Position numbers and translations under genes: made by a program. Source: Lachnospiraceae bacterium (GTDB lineage Bacteria; Bacillota; Clostridia; Lachnospirales; Lachnospiraceae). From it: a DNA stretch of 5,098 nt. Under the pieces are notes generated by a model. That model was not told where the DNA came from. It did no database searches and worked only from the letters and a program-made list of their open reading frames with translations. Below are positions 1-5,098 of the stretch, one piece after another. The stretch lies in NCBI GenBank assembly GCA_003484785.1, contig DNAD01000229.1:1-5098 (forward strand). Reading direction: 5' to 3'. The first letter of the stretch is position 1; each line of letters begins with the position of its first letter.

Positions 1-994
1 CGCCACCATTACCCCCAACGCCCAGAGAATGACCGAATACAACCTCACCGAGATGTGGAAGAGCCCCAACGGCACCATCCGTGCCATCATGGACGGCACC
101 GTGTTCCGCGCTCCCATCCTGGTGGACTTCATCAAGCCGGTCGTCAAGAACTGGAAGAAGCCCATCACCATCGCCCGTCATGCCTACGGAGACATCTACG
201 CAAATACCGAGCTTACTACGGAGGCGGGGGATAAGGCCGAGCTGGTAGTTACGAAAAAGGACGGGAGCGAGGAAAGAACCCTGATCCATGATTTCTCGGA
301 TGAGGGAGGTATTGTCCAGGGTATCCACAACTCAACGCCCTCCATTGAGAGCTTTGCAAGGAGCTGCTTTAACTATGCCCTTGACCGCAAGCAGGATCTG
401 TGGTTCGGCGCAAAGGATACGATCTCCAAGAAGTATGACCATCATTTCAAGGACGTGTTCAATGATATTTATGAATCCGAATACAGGGACCGGTTTGAAG
501 CTGCGGGAATAGAGTATTTCTATTCCCTGATCGATGATATCGTTGCGAGGATAATGAAGTCAAAAGGAGGCATGATCTGGGCCTGCAAGAATTATGACGG
601 AGATGTGATGAGCGATATGATCTCCTCTGCCTTCGGTTCTCTGGCAATGATGACCTCCGTTCTGGTATCCCCTTCGGGAATATATGAATACGAGGCAGCT
701 CACGGAACCGTACAGAGACATTACTATAAGCACTTAAAGGGAGAAGAGACCTCGACAAATTCCGTGGCCACCATCTTTGCATGGAGCGGTGCCCTCAGAA
801 AAAGAGGAGAGCTGGACGAAATACCCGAGCTTGTCAAATTTGCCGACAAGCTGGAGCAGTCTACGATAGAGACCATTGAAAGCGGGTATATGACAAGGGA
901 TCTGACACTTATAACCACTATCGAAGAGACCGTGACCTTAAACAGTCTTGACTTTATCAAGGCTGTCAGAAAGACCCTTGAGAATTATCTGTAG
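1..994 (+). CDS. icd: NADP-dependent isocitrate dehydrogenase, 5' end cut by the window edge
   Basis: This gene encodes cytosolic isocitrate dehydrogenase, which oxidises and decarboxylates isocitrate to 2-oxoglutarate and makes NADPH. The first complete codon is at 2, and the frame reads ATITPN straight from the edge, matching the CATITP segment near residue 73 of the homodimeric eukaryote-like class. About 70 N-terminal residues therefore lie upstream, and the ATG at 29 is internal. Counting from that ATG, visible motifs are SPNGT (12-16), GTVFR (23-27), ARHAYGD (49-54 region, substrate arginine R50), the catalytic-type lysine K129, IDD (168-170), the family signature NYDGDVMSD (188-196, metal aspartates D192 and D196), and HGTVQRHY (225-232), whose Arg-His pair is the NADP-preferring type. 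The C-terminus is complete. Codon usage changes sharply near 200, described under findings. The stop lies 20 bases before rex with no terminator between. Family assignment is secure; belonging to the rex operon is inference. Confidence 0.95.
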   Translation, partial: ATITPNAQRMTEYNLTEMWKSPNGTIRAIMDGTVFRAPILVDFIKPVVKNWKKPITIARHAYGDIYANTELTTEAGDKAELVVTKKDGSEERTLIHDFSDEGGIVQGIHNSTPSIESFARSCFNYALDRKQDLWFGAKDTISKKYDHHFKDVFNDIYESEYRDRFEAAGIEYFYSLIDDIVARIMKSKGGMIWACKNYDGDVMSDMISSAFGSLAMMTSVLVSPSGIYEYEAAHGTVQRHYYKHLKGEETSTNSVATIFAWSGALRKRGELDEIPELVKFADKLEQSTIETIESGYMTRDLTLITTIEETVTLNSLDFIKAVRKTLENYL

Positions 995-1007
995 GATTTT
1001 GGGGCGC

Positions 1008-1012
1008 GGAGG
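1008..1012 (+). promoter_or_regulatory. Ribosome binding site for rex, unusually close to the start
   Basis: GGAGG sits only two bases before the ATG at 1015, tighter than the usual five to nine. The frame has no other ATG until codon 49, inside the winged helix, and the overlapping ATG at 1019 reaches a stop after three codons, so 1015 is retained as the start. Confidence 0.6.
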
Positions 1013-1014
1013 AA

Positions 1015-1674
1015 ATGGATGACAAATTAAACGGGCAGATTCATGAAAAGGGTATCCCCCGTGCCGTCATAGAAAGGCTGCCCAGGTATTTCAGATATCT
1101 GGGAGATCTGAAGGACGACGGGGTTGAGCGGATAAGCTCCCATGACCTTTCCGTCCTTATGAAGGTGACCGCTTCCCAGATAAGGCAGGATCTGAACCAT
1201 TTCGGAGGCTTCGGACAACAGGGCTACGGCTATAATGTAAAGCTTTTGCACGAGGAGATCAGCAAGATCCTGGGGCTTAACAGGGAACACAGGCTCATCC
1301 TGGTGGGAGCCGGAAACCTGGGACAGGCACTGGCAAATTACGTCACCTTTGAAAAAAGAGGCTTTAAGATCAAGGGTATTTTTGATATCGATCCCGAAAA
1401 GCACGGGAAGCTCATCCGCGACATACCGATCTGTAGGATGGATGACCTTGAGCAGTTTATAAGGGATGAGGATATCGACATTGCCGTGCTTACGATCCCC
1501 AGGAGTGAGGCCGTGGCGGTGGCAGAGGAGCTTGTCAGATGCGGTATAAAGGGGATCTGGAACTTTGCCCACATCGACTTAAATGTTCCCGATAATATCG
1601 TTGTTGTCAATGTACATCTTTATGACAGCCTTTTGGAGCTGTCGTATAAGCTTGAAGGTAAGGATGCGGAATAA
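1015..1674 (+). CDS. rex: Redox-sensing transcriptional repressor Rex
   Basis: Rex is a cytoplasmic homodimeric repressor that binds DNA when NAD+ dominates and releases it when NADH rises, typically controlling fermentation and NADH-reoxidation genes. The 219 residues match the usual family length of about 210-220. Residues 13-80 form the winged helix: IPRAVIERLPRYFRYL opens it, and TASQIRQDLNHFGGFG (52-67) is the recognition helix region, followed by the hallmark GYGYNV (70-75). A Rossmann fold follows, with the dinucleotide loop GAGNLG (98-103), an acidic patch FDID (123-126) at the end of the second strand, TIP (160-162) and NFAHIDLNVP (183-192). The last 20 or so residues are the helix expected to swap between subunits. 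No Rex-type operator (TTGTTAA-N4-TTAACAA in related bacteria) is visible in the 20-base gap upstream, so autoregulation is not supported here. The stop overlaps the next start by one base. Confidence 0.97.
   Translation: MDDKLNGQIHEKGIPRAVIERLPRYFRYLGDLKDDGVERISSHDLSVLMKVTASQIRQDLNHFGGFGQQGYGYNVKLLHEEISKILGLNREHRLILVGAGNLGQALANYVTFEKRGFKIKGIFDIDPEKHGKLIRDIPICRMDDLEQFIRDEDIDIAVLTIPRSEAVAVAEELVRCGIKGIWNFAHIDLNVPDNIVVVNVHLYDSLLELSYKLEGKDAE
1660..1664 (+). promoter_or_regulatory. Ribosome binding site for the coiled-coil gene, inside rex
   Basis: AAGGA ends nine bases before the ATG at 1674, within the last codons of rex. With the TAATG stop-start overlap (1672-1676), this supports both the chosen start and translational coupling to rex. 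Confidence 0.55.
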
Positions 1675-2312
1675 TGGCATATTCGGAGGAAAAGTTCAGG
1701 GAAGCTATAAAGGAAGCCAAGATCCCGGTACTGATACTTGACAATAAATGGCACAAGCTGTTTAAGAAGACCGGGACCACCGATGAGATCGTAAGGCTCG
1801 AGGCAGAGCTTACGGAGCTTTTGAAAAAACAGGGCAGGCTTAATACCGAGCTGAAGAGCATTAAAAAGCTTAAGAACGATCTTATGAACGACATCGTGGA
1901 GCACATGAACGATGGTGAGGGAAAGGGAGCCGACAAGGCAGCCGCCGAAAAGAAGATAGCCGATAACAAGAGGCTCATCGATGAGGCTAATGAAAAGCTG
2001 GCCGCTCATGAGGATGAGATGCTAGAGCTTCCGAGAGAGATCGACAGGGTAAACCGGGAGCTGATGTTAAATACCATGGCTCTCTGCTACGAAAAGCTTT
2101 CCGCCAATACCGACGAGATCGAGCAGATATCCGACTGGATCCATAAGATACGGATAGAGCTTAAGAAGCAGCTGATCACCAAACAGGAAAAGGAGTATTA
2201 TAATTCCGAGCTGTATTCCTTTATGCATGATATTTTCGGTCAGGACGTGATGGAGCTGTTTGATATGAGGTATGAGCCTACATTAAGAAGCAGAGGAAAT
2301 GATCCGGCCTGA
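1674..2312 (+). CDS. Uncharacterised coiled-coil protein downstream of rex
   Basis: I do not recognise a named family in this 212-residue protein. There is no signal peptide or membrane segment, so it should be cytoplasmic. Residues 1-33 form a short leading segment (IPVLILDNKWHKLF at 17-30 is its only hydrophobic stretch). Residues 36-78 are a charged helix rich in Leu, Lys and Glu with heptad-like spacing. A Gly/Asp-containing break (79-85) separates it from a second long helix (86-140), and a third amphipathic region covers 146-200, ending in HDIFGQDVMELFDMRYEP. The two charged helices around a short turn suggest a helical hairpin or an oligomerising rod. Low-complexity charge makes weak resemblance to other coiled coils uninformative. 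Codon usage matches the neighbours, and the frame is continuous, so it is a real gene rather than debris. Its place between Rex and the NAD(P)HX repair enzyme suggests, without proving, a link to redox cofactor metabolism; a passenger role is equally possible. Confidence 0.88.
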   Translation: MAYSEEKFREAIKEAKIPVLILDNKWHKLFKKTGTTDEIVRLEAELTELLKKQGRLNTELKSIKKLKNDLMNDIVEHMNDGEGKGADKAAAEKKIADNKRLIDEANEKLAAHEDEMLELPREIDRVNRELMLNTMALCYEKLSANTDEIEQISDWIHKIRIELKKQLITKQEKEYYNSELYSFMHDIFGQDVMELFDMRYEPTLRSRGNDPA

Positions 2313-2324
2313 AAACGGGCCGGA
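2303..2324 (+). other. GC-rich hairpin spanning the stop codon of the coiled-coil gene
   Basis: TCCGGCC (2303-2309) pairs perfectly with GGCCGGA (2318-2324) across an eight-base loop containing the TGA stop (2310-2312). No T-run follows, so it is not a canonical intrinsic terminator. It ends two bases before the ribosome binding site of the next gene, where it could affect mRNA stability, pausing or ribosome access. The structure is read directly from the sequence; any function is inference. Confidence 0.6.
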
Positions 2325-2326
2325 GC

Positions 2327-2331
2327 GGAGG
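2327..2331 (+). promoter_or_regulatory. Ribosome binding site for nnr
   Basis: GGAGG lies ten bases before the ATG at 2342, just after the hairpin. It supports 2342 as the start, which also matches the family's usual N-terminus, a short lead into a TAAEMSKLDE-type helix. Confidence 0.65.
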
Positions 2332-2341
2332 ACTGATAAAG

Positions 2342-3853
2342 ATGGAAGCAATTCTGACCGCGGCTGAAATGAGTAAGCTGGATGAAACAACCATAAATTA
2401 TTTCAGGGTTCCTCCGGAGGTCCTTATGGAGAGGGCCGCCCTAAGCGTTGCCGATATCATCGCAAAGGAGGGGCTTGATACCGGAGACGTGCTGGTCATC
2501 TGCGGAAGCGGAAACAACGGCGGAGACGGCTTTGCCATAGCAAGGATCCTTACGGAGAGAGGTATAAACAGCCATATCCTCTATACCGGAAAGAGCGACC
2601 CTTCCTCCATGTCAAGGCAGGCCAGACTTCAGAAGGAGATCTGTTATAAATATGAGGTGCCCATGGAAACTCCCGGGGATTTTGACTGGGCTTCGGACGG
2701 ATCTACCCTGATAATAGACGCTATGTTCGGGATCGGTCTCAACAGGCCGCTGGATGAAAAAAACATAGATATCGTTAAAAAGATAAACGAGGCCGGAGCA
2801 GACGGTGCCTATATCCTTTCCGTGGATATTCCCTCGGGAATAGCGACGGATACCGGCAAGGTTCTGGGCGCGGCGGTAAAGGCGGACATGACCGTGACCT
2901 TCGGCTATAAAAAACAGGGTCATCTGTTATATCCGGGGGCAGAGCATACAGGCAGGCTCATCTGTACGGACATAGGCATCAATGACAGGGCTTTTATGGA
3001 TTCCGGACCGGCCTGCACCGCGATAGAGCCCTCTGATCTGCCCTGCATTCACAGAAAGGATTATTCCAATAAGGGAACCTACGGAAAGGTGCTGATCGCC
3101 GCGGGCTCGAAGGATATAGGAGGCTGCGCCCTCCTTGCCGTGAAAGCGGCCTTTGCCTGCGGAGCGGGTATGGTCAGGGTCTTTACCCATGAGGCGAACA
3201 GGGATCTGATACTGAATAACTGCCCCGAGGCCATGGTGGATACCCACAGCGATATTTATTTTGAAGAGCGAAAGCTCCTTGAAGCGATGGAATGGGCGGA
3301 TGTCCTGGCGATAGGACCGGGCATCACAAGAAGCTCCTCAAGCGCCGGGATGTTAAAGCTTATGCTGGAGCGGTCACAAAAGCCCCTTGTTATTGACGCG
3401 GATGCGATCTATCTGCTTAAGGAGCATGAGGATCATCTGTTAAAAAATCATACCAGAGACATAATAATCACACCCCATATCATGGAAATGGCAGGGTTTT
3501 TAGACATTGAGAAGAGCGTTATCCTTGATGACATCATTCATGCGGCCAGGATCACCGCCGAGAGGCTTAACCTGATCTGCGTCCTTAAGGACACGAGAAC
3601 AGTAATCACCGGTCCTTCCTCCCGCTACAGGCTGAATACCAGCGGCAATAACGGGATGGCCTGCGCGGGAATGGGAGATACTCTTTTTGGGATCATCGCG
3701 GGGCTTTTAGCCCAGAAGCTGCCGGCCTTTGATGCAGCCTCTTACGGAGCCTTCATCCATGGCCATGCCGCGGATAAGGCGGTTTTGGAGGTGGGGAAAA
3801 GCGCACTGAGCGCAAGGGATGTGATATCATATTTAAAGGAGTGTTTTGAGTGA
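2342..3853 (+). CDS. nnr: Bifunctional NAD(P)HX repair enzyme (epimerase and ADP-dependent dehydratase)
   Basis: This cytosolic enzyme repairs NADH and NADPH damaged by hydration: the N-terminal domain (NnrE, YjeF_N) interconverts R and S forms of NAD(P)HX, and the C-terminal domain (NnrD, ribokinase-like) dehydrates the S form using ADP. At 503 residues it has normal two-domain length. The epimerase half (1 to about 220) shows GSGNNGGDGFAIAR (55-68), DAMFGIG (126-132), VDIPSG (161-166) with the expected catalytic aspartate D162, and GYKKQGHLLYPGAEHTG (188-204). The dehydratase half (about 235-503) shows KGTYGKVLIAAGS (244-256), AIGPGI (323-328), VIDADA (350-355), TPHIMEMA (377-384) and GMGDTLFGIIAGLLAQ (443-458), with the expected catalytic-type aspartate D446. 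The TPH loop departs from the common TPHPGEMARL form, although the key acid in GMGD is kept. The gene ends overlapping alr by four bases, a pairing often seen in Firmicutes. Confidence 0.95.
   Translation: MEAILTAAEMSKLDETTINYFRVPPEVLMERAALSVADIIAKEGLDTGDVLVICGSGNNGGDGFAIARILTERGINSHILYTGKSDPSSMSRQARLQKEICYKYEVPMETPGDFDWASDGSTLIIDAMFGIGLNRPLDEKNIDIVKKINEAGADGAYILSVDIPSGIATDTGKVLGAAVKADMTVTFGYKKQGHLLYPGAEHTGRLICTDIGINDRAFMDSGPACTAIEPSDLPCIHRKDYSNKGTYGKVLIAAGSKDIGGCALLAVKAAFACGAGMVRVFTHEANRDLILNNCPEAMVDTHSDIYFEERKLLEAMEWADVLAIGPGITRSSSSAGMLKLMLERSQKPLVIDADAIYLLKEHEDHLLKNHTRDIIITPHIMEMAGFLDIEKSVILDDIIHAARITAERLNLICVLKDTRTVITGPSSRYRLNTSGNNGMACAGMGDTLFGIIAGLLAQKLPAFDAASYGAFIHGHAADKAVLEVGKSALSARDVISYLKECFE
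3835..3841 (+). promoter_or_regulatory. Ribosome binding site that fixes the GTG start of alr
   Basis: AAAGGAG ends eight bases before GTG at 3850. The GTG shares GTGA (3850-3853) with the TGA stop of nnr, so this site within nnr and the overlap together decide the start and imply coupled translation. Confidence 0.75.
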
Positions 3854-4974
3854 GTGATAACAGGTTATATGCCGAGGTTTCCTTAACGGCAATCAGGGAC
3901 AATCTCAGAGCCATACACCGGACCCTCGATAAAAAGAGCCGTATAATTGCGGTCATAAAAGCCGACGGTTACGGCCACGGCGCGGTACCGACAGCAGAGA
4001 TCCTCGAGAAGGAGGAGCATATCTTCGGCTATGCGGTGGCTACCGCGGAGGAGGCCTTTGAGCTTCGCGATGCGGGGATACAAAAACCGATCCTCATCCT
4101 GGGTTATACCTGGCCGGAAGACTATGAGCGGCTGATAAGTGAGGACATACGTCCGGCGGTATTCAAAAAAGAGACTGCAGTGCTTTTGTCCGAAACCGCA
4201 AAAAAGCTCGGCAGAGCAGCGCGTATCCATATCAAGGTCGATACCGGCATGTCGCGCATAGGTGTGCCCTGTACAAAGGAGGGGCTTAGCCTGGTAAAGG
4301 AGATAAACGAGCTGCCCGATATTATAATGGAGGGTATTTTTACTCATTTTTCAAAGGCTGATGAATATGATAAGAGCTTTGCTCATACACAGCTTGAGCG
4401 GTTTGATTCCTTTACGGCGGCCTGCGGGGAAAACGGGATAGAGTTTGAATACAGGCACTGCGCCAATTCGGCGGCCATCCTGGAGCTTAAGGAGACTGAT
4501 ACCGGCCTTGTAAGGGCAGGGATCATCATCTACGGCCTCAGGCCATCCGATGAGGTGGATATAAAGCGTTTTGGGCTTGTACCCGCTCTTTCGCTGAAAA
4601 GCTCCGTAATATATATTAAAAGGGTTCCGAAGGATACACCTGTCAGCTACGGAGGAACCTTTGTAACTGAGAGGGAGACTGTCATTGCCACCATTCCCGC
4701 AGGCTATGCGGACGGATATCCCCGGAGCCTGTCGAATAAGGGCTATGTCCTTATCAGGGGAAAAAGAGCAAAGGTGCTCGGAAGGGTATGCATGGACCAG
4801 ATGATGGTGGACGTCACCGATATCCCCGGAGTAGAGGAGCATGATGAGGTGGTGCTTCTGGGCAGACAGGGCGATGAAGAGATCACCGCCGAGGAGCTGG
4901 GGAGGCTCTCGGGCCGCTTTAACTACGAGCTGGTATGTGAGATCTCGCCGAGAGTGCCGAGACATTATTCTTAA
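3850..4974 (+). CDS. alr: Alanine racemase, PLP-dependent
   Basis: Alanine racemase interconverts L- and D-alanine in the cytoplasm, supplying D-alanine for peptidoglycan. The 374 residues match the usual length. An N-terminal TIM barrel carries AVIKADGYGHG (34-44), where K37 is the expected PLP-binding lysine. Further landmarks are DTGMSRIG (131-138, with R136), THF (165-167, H166), HCANSAA (203-209), and VRAGIIIYGL (221-230), whose R222 should contact the PLP ring nitrogen. The C-terminal beta domain holds VSYGGTF (265-271), with Y267 as the second catalytic base, then AGYADGYPR (284-292), the conserved CMDQMMVDVT (314-323) and the closing NYELVCEISPRVPR (358-371). All expected active-site residues are present, so it should be functional. 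Translation starts at GTG, overlapping the nnr stop. The stop codon TAA (4972-4974) abuts the inverted repeat downstream. Confidence 0.97.
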   Translation: MSDNRLYAEVSLTAIRDNLRAIHRTLDKKSRIIAVIKADGYGHGAVPTAEILEKEEHIFGYAVATAEEAFELRDAGIQKPILILGYTWPEDYERLISEDIRPAVFKKETAVLLSETAKKLGRAARIHIKVDTGMSRIGVPCTKEGLSLVKEINELPDIIMEGIFTHFSKADEYDKSFAHTQLERFDSFTAACGENGIEFEYRHCANSAAILELKETDTGLVRAGIIIYGLRPSDEVDIKRFGLVPALSLKSSVIYIKRVPKDTPVSYGGTFVTERETVIATIPAGYADGYPRSLSNKGYVLIRGKRAKVLGRVCMDQMMVDVTDIPGVEEHDEVVLLGRQGDEEITAEELGRLSGRFNYELVCEISPRVPRHYS

Positions 4975-5018
4975 GGATCTGTTTCAAAATAACTTATATG
5001 TTATTTTGCAACAGCTCC
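4975..5018. repeat. Long inverted repeat with IS-end-like termini, possible MITE-like remnant
   Basis: The arms 4975-4993 and 5000-5018 pair at 17 of 19 positions around the six-base centre TTATAT; the two mismatches are T4978/C5015 and T4984/C5009. The inner nine pairs (CAAAATAAC/GTTATTTTG) are perfect. Read inward from each outer end, the arms begin GGATCTGTTTCAAA and GGAGCTGTTGCAAA. From memory these resemble the GGNNCTGTTGCAAA ends of IS6-family elements, but no database comparison was possible. TAA flanks both sides (4972-4974, the alr stop codon, and 5019-5021), which could be a three-base target duplication or chance. In RNA it would form a stable stem after alr, but no T-run follows, so it is a poor fit for an intrinsic terminator. 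It may be a minimal inverted-terminal-repeat element or simply an mRNA 3' stem-loop. Confidence 0.6.
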
Positions 5019-5024
5019 TAAGAG

Positions 5025-5053
5025 TTGTATCAAAGGGAAAATGATGGTATAAT
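5025..5053 (+). promoter_or_regulatory. Sigma-A-type promoter with extended -10, reading out to the right
   Basis: The -35 element TTGTAT (5025-5030; three of six consensus positions) is separated by exactly 17 bases from a perfect TATAAT (5048-5053). TG at 5045-5046 forms an extended -10 (TGGTATAAT), which can compensate for the weak -35. Transcription should start near 5060 and run toward a gene beyond the window. In related Firmicutes an endoribonuclease gene of the MazF type often follows alr, but nothing here shows what follows. Confidence 0.7.
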
Positions 5054-5098
5054 TCGGAACTGTCGGGATACTGATTTGTATATTACGTTTACTATAAC
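5054..5098. other. Presumed untranslated leader of the next gene, no feature seen
   Basis: These 45 AT-rich bases follow the promoter. I see no start codon with a ribosome binding site, no strong hairpin and no recognisable operator before the edge. Confidence 0.4.

Noticed and set aside
29..31. ATG at 29 as the start of isocitrate dehydrogenase
   Set aside because: The frame is open to the left edge and encodes the conserved ATITPN segment before it, so this methionine is internal.
1027..1572. 181-codon open frame on the minus strand opposite rex
   Set aside because: It lies wholly opposite a clear Rex gene, lacks recognisable motifs, and is explained by that gene's codon pattern.
4351..4965. 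204-codon open frame on the minus strand opposite alr
   Set aside because: The + strand encodes intact alanine racemase with all catalytic residues, and the reverse product resembles nothing I recognise.
4985..5008. Rex operator in the palindrome
   Set aside because: The arms read CAAAATAAC and GTTATTTTG around six bases, which does not match TTGTTAA-N4-TTAACAA.
4979..5014. Intrinsic terminator after alr
   Set aside because: The stem is strong but AT-rich in its inner part and is followed by CTCCTAAGAG rather than a T-run.
5041..5052. Tiny frame ATG ATG GTA TAA
   Set aside because: It has three codons and lies within the promoter spacer and -10 element, so it cannot be a gene.
5076..5098. 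Second promoter from TTGTAT (5076) and TATAAC (5093)
   Set aside because: The spacer is only 11 bases, too short for sigma-A recognition.

Overview
The window looks like an ordinary chromosomal stretch of a Firmicute, most likely class Clostridia and probably Lachnospiraceae. The grounds are the clostridial-type Rex repressor, strong GGAGG-type ribosome binding sites, AGG/AGA as the main arginine codons, and the nnr-alr gene pair that is common in this group. All five genes lie on the + strand and are tightly packed. The genus call is inference; no RNA gene, CRISPR array or phage gene is visible.

Layout: (1) 1-994 is the 3' four fifths of an NADP-dependent isocitrate dehydrogenase gene, cut by the left edge. 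(2) 1015-1674 encodes Rex, the NADH/NAD+-sensing transcriptional repressor. (3) 1674-2312 encodes an unrecognised, soluble, coiled-coil-rich protein whose start overlaps the rex stop by one base. (4) 2342-3853 encodes the two-domain NAD(P)HX repair enzyme (epimerase plus dehydratase). (5) 3850-4974 encodes alanine racemase, starting with GTG inside the end of the preceding gene. (6) 4975-5098 is non-coding. It holds a long, almost perfect inverted repeat (core 4975-5018) whose ends resemble insertion-sequence termini, then a sigma-A-type promoter with an extended -10 element, pointing at a gene beyond the right edge.

The genes share a theme: one makes NADPH, one senses the NADH/NAD+ ratio, and one repairs hydrated NADH and NADPH. 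The coiled-coil protein sits inside this cofactor group, and alanine racemase (cell-wall D-alanine) is attached by translational coupling. Spacing of 20 bases, -1, 29 and -4 bases, with no intrinsic terminator between genes, suggests one transcript from at least rex to alr, perhaps including icd.

The points most worth a second look are the abrupt change of codon usage inside icd near position 200, the uncharacterised coiled-coil protein, the GC hairpin spanning its stop codon, and the IS-end-like palindrome beside the outgoing promoter. I see no clearly new defence or mobile system here.
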